A stretch of 64,000 nucleotides of DNA. Source: Spirometra erinaceieuropaei. Taxonomy: Eukaryota > Platyhelminthes > Cestoda > Diphyllobothriidea > Diphyllobothriidae. The stretch spans positions 1,740,987-1,804,986 of the forward strand of contig CACRXP010000011.1 in NCBI GenBank assembly GCA_902702965.1, given 5' to 3'. How positions within the stretch are numbered: the stretch's first letter is position 1; every line of letters starts with the position of its first letter. Of the stretch, positions 47,701-59,700 are shown piece by piece. Made by a program: the position numbers and the translations under genes. Under the pieces are notes generated by a model. It made no database searches, had not been told where the DNA came from, and saw only the letters and a program-made list of their open reading frames with translations.

Positions 47701-50700
47701 TGAGCAGTTATCGAATAATTTCCTGCCTATCACTCTCCTGCACACTGGACCCCGTTGGGGAATAGGTAACCAAACTTGTATCAACCCCATCAGACTCCAT
47801 ATTGTGCAATTTCCACAATCAGGAATCTCCACTCATTTAAATTGCTTTCGCCGCAACCGACCTGCCCCGAATACCCGCCAATAGACCAAATCACAAATAT
47901 GCGGGCCGGCCTCCGAGGATAAAGAGGAAAGAACTGTGTGCACAGTGTTGGTTGTAAGGTGAGAACGCTTCTTGCAGTGGCAACGCAGAGTCTAACCACT
48001 CGAATCCTGGCACAATTACGATATGGATGTTAACTGACTCTTCAAGGTGCGCTTGGCAAGTCAGAATGGTGCGCGACTCTGAGGAATTCTTTCACCGACA
48101 GCACAGCAGCGGTATCATTCTCAATTTTGATCTACATTGTGTTAAAATCGATCTGAGTGGTCAGGTCAAGGCTTCATCTATGTTCTGAGAATCGGCGTCA
48201 TCGAGACAGGCATTCGCACATATCGTTATGATGCTATCAATGGTAGAGGGGCGCTCACCGATCGTGTTACGGAACTCACTCGTCCCGTTGAGCCCAACCA
48301 GCAGCCGCACAGCGGCGCATGATATAGGTAAAATTGCATTATTGACGAAGACAAGGGAGACTGAAATGACCATTTCGCCGAAGAACTTCAATGCAAACCG
48401 GTCGTTTGTGATGTGACAAAAAGAAAACCGAATAATTTAGTTACAAGGAGTGCGCTATTGCTCCTCTTTCGATTTTCCGTCTTTTCACGTCTCTAACCAC
48501 TGAGCCACGGGCTCGTTGTCCTGTCGATTACGATCAGTTAGAGACGTTGGACTTCTAACCAACATGTCGCGGGACCGAGGCCCAGGTGTTCCACACTTCG
48601 GAGTTCGGTATGACTGGCTGACGGCGGCTAATAAGCCAGAAATGGCCATTCCAATCTCCCTTGTCTTTGTCGGCAATGTTGTTCGGCGCTAGCAATGCCA
48701 CAGTTGCCGCTAACCACATGCTAACTGAACTTATATGCCGCGAAGGCGTACCTTTTATCACGATTTTCCGGCAGTAGTCAGGTGTGGCCCTATGTTGAAT
48801 TAGCAGCTTGTCACCGAAGAACTTCAATGGAAACCGGTCGTTCATAATATGATGACGTTAAAGAGGAAAACCGAATAAGTCAGTTACGATGAGTGCGCCA
48901 TTATCCCTCCTTCGATTATCTGTCTTTTTAGGCCCTTTCTCCACGCTGCTTTTCCATTGTTTCTCGAGTTTCCAGTTCTTCTTTCTTTTCTCCCTCTTTT
49001 CTTCGAAACCTTCGCAGAACTTACTCCGTCATGCTACGAAAATGGCCCACCTTGTTCTGCTCTCTGGAAGCTGTGCAGCTGATCACCAGAGGGTGTCAGA
49101 TCGCTACTCCGAATTCTTCCGTCGAGTCTCTGCTCGATTGAGGGAGGAACTGGCGCAAAAGTGGCAAATCTCTGACCTCCAGAATTGCCTTGCCGCCTTG
49201 GAAGGTGTTTTGATTTTGTTTTATTTCCTCCTCCTCCTCCTCCTCCTCCTCCTCCTCCTCCTCCTCCTCATCCCTTCCCTTCATCATCGGCATTGTCGTC
49301 AGAGTTTCCCATATTAAGTTGCCTTTGTCTGTTCAGGACCCGACACAGCTTGCCGGTGACGAATCCAGCCGCCAGAATGGCGCGTATGTTAGGATATAAC
49401 CGATCGGTGAAAGCATAGAAGTTATTTTGTCGGCCGGATCTTATTTCGTAGCCTGTCGTACAGGTCCGGTGGTAATAGAGGGTTTAACACTGGCCCCTTA
49501 TCCCCAACTCTAACCCTAATCGCTAACCGTAACCCCAACCTCTAACCCTAACCCATAAACCTAACCCCAAATCTAACCCCTAACCATAACCCTTAACGCT
49601 GACCCCTAGTCCTGACCCTTAAACCCAACCCCCAGCCCAACTCTGACCCCTAACACTAGCCCCTAATCATAGTCCTAACCCTAACACCTAACATCAACCC
49701 CTGGCCTCTATCCCTAACACCAACCCCTTAACATTAACCCCTAACCCCTAACACTAACCGCAACCCCTAACTCCTGACCCCTAACCCTGACTCCGGTCCC
49801 TAACACTAACCCCTAACCATAACTCGACCCCCCTTATATTAACCGCTAACTCCTTACCCCAGCCCTAACCCTTAACGCTAGCCCCTAGCTCCTAACTCTA
49901 TTTCTAATTCCTAACGTTAACCGCTAGCTTTAACTCCAACCCCTAAACCTAGCCCCTAACCCTAACTCGAACCCCCAATCACAACTCCTAACCTTAGTCC
50001 TAACCTCCTAATCTCTAACCCTATCCCCTAACACTAATCCCTAACAAGTGCGGCTACGAAATAAGATCTTTCCATTTTTTAGTCGTCCACTGCCATGCAT
50101 CAGCTGTCTTTGGATATGTGGGCATCGTCATCCTCATCAGGCGATATTGAGAACCTGACGAAAAGCTCCCTACCTTAGACTGTCATCATACGTTGAACGC
50201 TCGGTTTGCTTTTATATCTATTAGGGCTGCCCCCAACTCGACGCGGCATTTTTGTCGCCCGGTTTTCAGGCGTGGTGGGAAACCGCCACCCAGCAGATCA
50301 GTCTCGCTTACTGACAGGGCCCGCTCCCGAGTTAGCAATTGGCATGTCGCCGGCAATCCCCGATGAGTCCGCCCATGTTGGCGCCAGAGCTCAACCAATG
50401 GGAACAGGCGGATCAGAAAAAGTCATCGCCCTTTAAATACGCGCCTCTCTGAAACTACTAAGAAACACATTTTGCGTAAAAAAAGGCAGCGAGGTCGAGT
50501 AGTTGTGTGCAAAAGAAAAACTATTGGGAATGCGCGGTTGTACTTTCGGTGGTTAAGAAATAGTTGCCCCACCCCTAACCCATAACCTTGACCTTAACCT
50601 CTAGCCCTAACACCTAACTCAAACGCCTAACCCCAACCCCAACAGTATTTTGTTCACTAGGTGGGGCTACATAGTCACATCTTACCGGCTTTTTCTGTAC

Positions 50701-53700
50701 TGCGTTAGAGCAATAAATAAAATGCGCAATATCCGAGGTACCCTTAACTGATCATATAAATTCCGGTTATCGCGTTTCCTGGGGTGGGTAACCTACTGTA
50801 TAACTGCATTTACTTCTCTGCTAACTGCTGTGGAAAGGAACTGCATTCGCTGGACCAGAGTGGTTGTATGTCTCCTCATTTATATAGTAAGGCAATTTTC
50901 GCAGTGACTTTTGGATTTGGGGGATGGATTCCAATTTTAGACCAGGCCTTTCAACTCCTCGTCATGAAAAGTTCTACGCTCAGAAGGAACTGTGAAACGG
51001 CTAACCTGTCCCCTCCCCCCATAGATCGACTAAAACTGCAAAAAACGCTCTAACCAGCCGCATCTCTTGTTACTGCCTTTCAGCTGTCATAGACGCTCTT
51101 GCCCAGAAGCACCCGCTGTTAGCCCGCTTGCCTCGAATCACCCTAGACGGGCTGCAACCACGCACCTACGACCTGCCCGCACTGACGCTTGGGTCGGGGA
51201 CAGAGACGTCACCACCTCTGGACACCCTCGAGATTTTCCTCGCTCGTGGAGAGGATGTTCTCACGCGCCTGGCGAGGATTTCCGGCTGTGGCCAATCAAA
51301 TTCCGACGACCTGGATCATTACAAACGCCTGCGTCGCCATCTTTTACTTTCTGTACGCAACCTCCGTTCCCAGGCTGCTCGGGCAGTCAGAGCCCAAGAA
51401 TGCCTGCGCGAGGTCACCACCCAGCTGGTTCATTGGCTGGATGAAAGTGAAACCACCTTCCACGCCGTCCGGAGTGCCCTGGTTTCGGACAACCCTTCAA
51501 CCTCCGCGGCCGATGCCGTGGAGGACATAGACCAGCTGAATGAACATCTCGGACGTCTGGACGACATATTTGCAGAGCTCTACGTCGTGCAGAGTTACGT
51601 TATCTCCAAGCAACTGCCGCATTTCACTGCTGCCTGCCTTTCGGACGACCAGACCATGCAGCTGGTCGAACTCGCGACTACAACTGCTGCCCGATTTCAA
51701 CGCCTGCGTCTGTCCATCACGGAGGCTGTCTCGCAGGGCCACCATCTCCTCCTTCAGTGCGTTCGAGGTGACCGGGAGATTGGACGGTCGGAGCGACCTG
51801 CCTTCCTACGGAGGTACCGTCACACACTGGGATGCCTACGTGATTGGCTATTTGGCGCTCTGAGGCATCAGCAAGACCGTAGTCAGCACTGCGGACGACC
51901 TCGGAGTCCCCACGATTTGCTGAGCTTCTGCGCCCGCCTAGCCACACGATGGAGTCTCTTTACTCAGCTCTCACAGCTCCTGGTGGCGGACGCTGTGAAC
52001 GCATCACCGACACCGTTGCCACAGCACGACGACTCTTCCACAATGGAGCAACTGCGGCTGGAAAGTGACGAATTGCTGGAATTCTGGAGCCAATGCATGC
52101 GGGTTACAGATGCGAATGTGGCCTTATTGGAAGCTGTTGAGGTGGGATGTGATCAACTAGATGAAGATCTGGATGAGGTCGAGGTGGAGGCTGCCGAGCT
52201 AGAGGCATGGGCTGCTCAGATGCGCGTCTTTTCACGTGACTCAGGAGCCACCATCTCCAAAGTTTTACAGGTTAGTGTGACTAGGTTTTTTCCCTATCTG
52301 ACCGTTTTCCTTATGGTAACCATGCCTAACAGAGTCAACAGATAGTACTGGCAGAGTCAAAGATGGATTTAATGGCTGCTTCCGGCTTCAACCTGCCATG
52401 CCTCAGCCAGATGTCAGGATGTTCTGGAATTTCGATCCGGGCCAGCTGATTACTGAGTATGCGGGTCAGACGATCTACCGATGTAGTCACCGACTCACGT
52501 CGAGTCGACCAAAATCGAGGATACTTATCGTCGTAGGAGAGTAGTATGCACTGACCTATCCTGCGTACAGAAGGGAATACGATTGATTCCATACCGCCCT
52601 GGGCTTCTAGGCGCAAAGTTTTGTCTCCCGCAGTCAGGTTAGATCGTGGAACAACACTTGCGCGTGGATGACCAGTTAATTGAAAACTGTACTGCTCTTC
52701 CTTTTTATGTTCCTCAGTTTTCGAACTGATCTCACCTCGATCACTGAAATTTCGACGGATTCGTACGAATGTTGGGCACACCCACCGGATCGGGGGGTCG
52801 ATTTAGTTTTTGTTTGGCCGTTTGACAGAAAGTGTGATCAGCAGTGTCTGAAGTTGTCCGCAGACTCCCACATTCCATTCCATATATTCCAGAGTTCGAG
52901 TGGGAAAGCGGTCTACGCTGTCTTGGATGACTTAATGTCCAAACTTGCTTCCAATGTCTCCAAGCCTATTCGAGATGCAGTCTTGTGGCTTTGCGACGCA
53001 ATGAGCGTGCTGTAGACATCATTACGTCCTGTAGTAACAGATAATCCGTCAGTGTGTTGAAGAATGCATACTTGTGGAGAGAACACAGTTTTATCTGGCG
53101 CGAACTCAAATCAAACAAAGTGATTTTATGATGATGCGGAGTTCCGAGGACAGTTGAGGGCTTTTTGCTGATAACAGGGACGAATCTAGAGCTTTTTATT
53201 CTCAAAGCCTCACTGATTCTTCCCTGACTGTGCGTCATGACAGAGGCGGACGAGGTTGAGGATCACTGTGATGTCATTCACTTTGACTGGTTCACTAGCG
53301 TTACAAAATCCTCCTTGAGACGCCTGCTATGGACTTCTTTCCGTAAGCCGGGGGTGGTTTGAGACAGCCAGACGGAAGCCTCTGGCGGCAACGGCGGTGC
53401 TGTCTGATCCTTCAGCCTTCGACAGCAAGTGGTCTGGGCAGTGACTGAACCCACGGATGGTCTTGGTCAGAACCATTTTGACTGCCGACGCCAGCATTCC
53501 ACGGCTGTTGTGGTCTTGCCGCGCGCAGACTGCTCGACCTCGCTACGCAGCTCCCTGAGATTCCGATCGTCATTAAGGCGCGCAGCCCTTTCACAATCAG
53601 CTAGACGGACCGTCTTGTCAGATCTACAAAATCCTTATAGAGATGCCCGTTGTAGTCTTGTGCCTTCTGGAAGACCCTGTGGAGAATGCGCCTCAGTTTA

Positions 53701-56700
53701 CGTCGGTTGACTTCTGCGGAAGGCATGTCAGAGGGGGTTTTTCTGTTCGTCAAAGCGGCGAAACGGGTAGAGCTAGGTCGATGGAAACCCATGGCAGTGA
53801 CGACGGTGACGTTGGCCTGATTCTTTGACCGGCCAATTTTGTGCTTCCCCATAGGTGGTGTTTTCAAAAACATCCAGTCTGAGTCATAAATGGGCCCACA
53901 GATAAATGTGGTGAGTTGGCTGCTACTGTCTGAATCACTCACGATGCGAATGTCCAACGCTGAGTTGGCCAGTTCAGCGTGCTTGAATAAGCATGCAGTC
54001 GAGCTGGTTTTCAGTACCAGGTGGCTTTATATCTGCCTGGTGCAGACAATTGCAGCGGCCAAGGGGTTCCAGCGCAGCCATATGGGTATGTCTCTCCTCA
54101 TTCCCGCAGTAAGTCATCTCTGTGTAGTGGCCAAGTGCACGAGCCTCGTAGATGCGCCCGCCTTTCCCGCTTAGGCTCTCGACTTACCGAAAACAACAAG
54201 ATTCAATTTAGGGGCACGCCTAACTGGAGTTGGAAACTCGTGAAGCATACAAGGTTAGTTAATACGTCGCCCTAACTGGAGCATTGATTGCATCAGAAAA
54301 ATGTGTGCGCAGGCAACTCTCGATGATGCCGGTTCCCAGAACATACCTGAAGCCTTGACCTGATCACTCAGACCGATTTTAACGCCGTGTCGATAAGAAT
54401 TGAGAATGGCGCCGCTGCTATGATGACGGTGGAAGCACTTCTTAGGACTAATTATTGCACTTTTGCACAGGTCATGATTTGCCTAGCACAACTTGCAGTG
54501 CCAGGTAGCGTCCACATTGTACTGCGCCAATAGCTGCGCAGCTTGGGTTTGCGTTATTGCTGCAGGAAGCGCTTTCACGTCGCAACACGCGACACGTACA
54601 GTTCTTTCCTCCCTCCGAAGAGACCAACCTTCGTATTTATAAGCTGGCTCATTCGCCGGAGATCGCGACGGCTCGTTTACTGCGGGCGCAACTGAATGAT
54701 TGGGGATTCGATATTGAGGAACTTACATGCCATGGAGGTCGAGGTGGTTGATGCAAGTTGGGTTCCTCCGTCTTAAAGTAGGTCCCTTGGATGGAGGTCT
54801 GGTGCGCTAGACAGCGATCGGCGGAAACTTATCCAATGGCTTTTTATGCTCGACCCGTCACCGGTCTGTCTGGTGCTTTACAGGATATTAGGACTGCTGG
54901 AGACCACACATCCTGCCAGCACCGCCCATGCTGATTTGCTATTGTTAATTCACCAGACGCAAGTCATTATTTCACAGCTAGCGGTCGGTAGGGCCTGTTC
55001 GACTATCCGTCGCCAGCGCCCACGCTGGGTAGCCAGATACTGCATCGGAAACTCCGCGTCTTTTCTCCCAGCTGCACTTTTATGCATTTTTGCTAGAATT
55101 TTTTTCAGAATTCAAATTTGATCGAGTGATTTTATCTAGGCTAGTGTTCCCTTTCACTGCTCCTGTGTCTGTTTTTTTCTAAAGCGTCTGAAGGAACACC
55201 ACCAGTTCCAGGTTGATCGTCTTCAAGCCATCCAGTCGCGACTCAGCAGCCTCGCCCAGACACCTGCCGGATACCTTGACTGGCCAGAACTCCCAGCCGA
55301 GCTGCAGACCAGGTTTGTCAAGACACCATCAGGCATCCGTGATCCCTGTCCGCTACTGTCAACTTCCTCCGTGGAGGGCTTGCAGTCGCGGATTGCCGAT
55401 CTTGCAGAGAGGTATCAGCGTCTCCTGCCCAGCTTCTTCGATGAAGCCCAGTGTGGGGCCTTCACCTTCGCGGAGTCTTCTGAGACCAAAATTGCGGACC
55501 TCGAGGCCGCAGCCATCTCCGCCGAAAACTTCTTATCCATCCTACAGCGGTGTGCGAACAATCCGTCAGGTGAACGACGGTCCACGCAGGCGGACATTCT
55601 CTTCTTAGACTGTGCTCTCCAGGCTCAGTTGGGCATTATGCAAGAGCTGCGAGAGAAGCATGCTATCGTGCTGTCCTGCATTCAAACACTTGAGAACTCC
55701 GTTAACGATGACTCATTTGGCCCGTCTTTAAAGGTTAGTCCTTAGCTTGCCTTCACTCTTCAAAGTTCTTTCGAAGAAAACGCTCTTATGTTGGTACATC
55801 TGTGTTGCCGTTTTTCTGCTACACAGGGTCTTCTGGAGACAACAATTGCCCGGTTAAAAGATCGCTTCCTCAGCTCGATCAAGGTAATGGACAAATGCTG
55901 TTCAGTGGACTTTGGCGCCTCAGTTAACAGGGATGACCATGCCCTTGAAAGCGCCGACCCCGTTCACCCTATGTCACGTGGAACACGCTCATCGTCGTCG
56001 TCAACTTTGTCCGCACTTGCTGCCCGATTTGCCTCGGAAACTGATTTGCCGTCCGTTCGGTCACATCTATTCACTCTACTGTCCAATTTGGAGGCCGCAT
56101 TGCCTACTGACGACTATCACAGTCTCGGGCGACAGGGGACCCACTTGAACCGGTTCGATGCAGACGATTTTCATCCGCCGCCGCCTCCACCAGGGAGGTC
56201 TGAGAGACTGGAGGAATCTTTGGACTCCTTCGTCAGATTCTACTCAGGCCTGTCGGCAGACCATCGCATACCAGAGGAAGTAGTTCACGTTCCAATTCTA
56301 CTGCTCCGTCTTCGAGAACTCGAACGAGTTGCGCAGCCTGGACCCTTTCCCACCGAGGACCCGTCGCGCGTTAGTATGTCTTTACCTGATCGCCAGTCCG
56401 GTACGTCTTGCACGACAGCGTGTGGATATCTCGCCGGACTTTGTTCCACCGCCATTTTCCTGCCTGGCCAATCACAGGATGATTCAGCCATCGGGAAGGC
56501 CCTCGATGCAGTCGTCGAGTTCTTACGCGATTCTGTCAACGACGGCGCGGTCGGTTCGCAAGGTCATTTGAGCAGTCATCTAAAACACTTTCTAGACGTA
56601 AGTCTCTTCTTCACAGCGCCTTTCGCCGCTCACGTTCCTCTGTATGAACAGTTTTTTCCCCAGGAAGAACACTGATGGCTAGAGATAGGCTGTGAAACCC

Positions 56701-59700
56701 CACTGGGTTTGCATGTACAGGTAACTACCATATTTGTTTTAGAAGGCGTCGTTTTACTTATTAATCCATAACTACAGGAAGTCTCTCTTTATATGTTATC
56801 CAACACTTTGAAATAGCCGCACACACCGAGTTGTTTCAGTTTAACTTTTTTAGTGATAAGTTATTTGACATGGTGTTTTCGCTCCCCCTCCTTGTAATCC
56901 CTTTATCTTACCTTGATTTCCTAGTTATCCCAATGTGCTTGCATGGCCTTTCGTTGCTAATTCCGTACGCCGTGACTTACAGTAGGTGGGCTGACTCATG
57001 AAATGTCAACCGAAATTCTGCAATGCGTTTTCGTTTCGGAAAGATTAATTAAGTAGGGTTGTAAAACTTGTCAGCCTGCAACATAATTCTATAATAATTC
57101 AGTTACCTCAGGACGCCCGCTTTCAAACAAACTTCTTTCCGGCTGCATGCATAAACTATACTCTATAAAAAATGACTACTTAAGTAGCATGCATTTTTCT
57201 CATTGGTGGAACTTTCCAATACCATGAAATGGCCGTTCATAAATCGTCATATCTCTGCATTTGCCAATGTGGCTTGTAAAGTTAACAATATGGATCAAAT
57301 CCACTGCTTAATTTTATGAACCCTATATGATCCCCCTTTATTGCCGTAGAGAAATGTGTGGTTTTCCATATGCGAAAAATATACGGCTTGTAGTTTGGAA
57401 ACCCTGAATCCCAGTGTGACGGTAGATCGGGTTCAAAATTATTCGGGAATTGGGAAAGTTTTTAAAAGCCGAATTATACCCTTCCTTCGAGTATAAAATT
57501 AGAATAAGACGTAATTTTTCTACCGACTGGGCAAAAGAATGAATATGTTTATGCATGTTTCTTCTTCACAGCGCCTTTCGCCGCTCATGTTCCTCTGTAT
57601 GAACAGTTTTTTCCCCAGGAAGAACACTGATGGGTGGGGATAGGCCGTGCAACCCCACTGGGTTTGCACGTATAGGCCACTACCATATTTGTTTTAGAAG
57701 GCCTTGTTTTGTTCTTTAATCCATAGCTACAGGAAGTCTCCCCTTATGTGTTATCCAACACTTTGATATATAGTCAGTTTATTAAGGGAATGAGGCTTTC
57801 GCCCTTGAGCTCCCTATTCATATCGATAAAGAGGAAGTGAATCAATAATTACATCGGCAAATGTGAAATGCCAAAGTTTGCGGTAAGTGTGAGCCAGGCG
57901 CAAACTGCCGCCGCTAAAACAATCGTGATTATATGTACAGTAGTTTCTCAGCAAATGAGCATCTAGTCTACACTTAAAGGATTCGACAGTTTTGGAAAAA
58001 ATGACCGCATCAGGGAGTCCGTTCTGTGCTCCAATGACCCTGTGAGAGAAGGCGTTCCGTCGGACGTCCGAATGAGCCAGCTTCCTCTGCAGTTTGAAAG
58101 GATGCCCACGCAGACGGTCATTCCCGGCCAATTCGAAGAATTCATCAAAGTCTAGGACGTACTCACGGCCTCTGACAATCCTGTCGGTTCGAATGAAATC
58201 GCCGCGCAGTTGCCTGTACTTGAGAAGAACCAGATTTAGTTCGGTCAGCCTGATTTCGTAAGACAAATGATGAAGATTCTTGACCATCTTCGTAGCCATC
58301 GCCTGTACCCTTTCCAGTCGTTGATAACCTTTCTTCAACCACGGTCGCCAGGCCTGGACTGCATACTCCAAGTGAGACCGGACGTATGCTCCAAAGGTTT
58401 TTTTCCGAACAGCCCTTTATCGATCTGCGCAAATCCTCGCCTCCGCGCAAATAACACCCTTATCGCACTTTTGCCTGCCCTTTGATACTGTTGTTTCAGT
58501 TTGACTTTAGTGATAAATTATTTGGCATGGTGTTTTCGCTCCCCCTCCTTGTAATCCCTTTGTCTTACCTTGATTTCCCAGTTATCTCAGTGTGCTTGCA
58601 TTGCCTTTAGTTGTCGATTCCGTGCACCGTGACTTACTTATTCCTTTCGAAAGAGTAGTTAAACCTTTTGGTGCAGTGTCGTTACTCAGCGTACTGTGCT
58701 TGTTGCAAGGATCGCCGACTGCGTTTTGGGTTACTTTGCCTCGGTTAGAACACAAACGTTCTGCTTCCGCAATATCTCTGGACGGTTTCCATTGTCGAAC
58801 GCGTACGCCTGACTTATCTATTTCTTTAATAATAATACTTGTGCATAGTCCCTCTCATAAACAATAGTAAGACAGTTAAATTAAATTGAGAGATGGGGTC
58901 ACACCGTCGCCAGAAACCCTATAGAGTTCTGAATGGAAGTTTCACAGTCTCTCGATTTAACCAGTTATCCTAGGCCGAATTCCTTGTTTTTTTTTACTAA
59001 ATTAGGCTCAACTACTTGACGTACTGAATCGCCTTCTCGGATGTCTCCTTCTGCTTGGAAACTTGGACTTGCAAAGAGCCAGTGGATGTCGGCAGACCTT
59101 CCTACTCAACCTAATCAAGACCGCCACCAAAATGATCGCTCAGGTGGAGGCTTCGGCAGACCTGCGTCGTCGCCAGCAGAATGTTGAAACCGCTGCGCGC
59201 GCGGAACGAGAGCTCCATGTCATCCTTCTGGGCATGGAGACTGTTAGCATGGGACAAAGATCAGGTAAACGACTTACTCTAGGCCCTCTATTATTTGCAT
59301 ATTCCCTTCCGATCAAAACACCAGAATATATTTTTCGCCTCTTTCCATATAACTTCGCATAATGGTTTACTTGCAAAATCTTCCTCTCATTTGCGAAGTG
59401 TATGTGATTTTAGGAAACAAACGCAGATCCCTACGCTCTTCTCTAGAACTCTTGACAGTTCTGCTCTTCAATGACGGGCATCTTCGAAAACTGCTGGCTG
59501 AGTCCTCATCGCGAGCCGAGCAGGAGACCAGGGTTTTAGGCCTCTACGCTCAACTGACACAGGCATTGGTATATGATGAAGTCGGGGAGACGAGACAGGC
59601 GTTTGCCGACCTATATACAGCCAGTGGGAAGTTACTTTCAGTGGTCCAGTGTCTCCCGTCCCCTAGAAATTTGAAGGTAGGTCCCCATATCCCTGGCTGT

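Noticed and set aside
49096..49418. Open frames over the (CTC)n run
   Set aside because: Poly-Leu, poly-Pro and poly-Glu frames arise from the microsatellite only.
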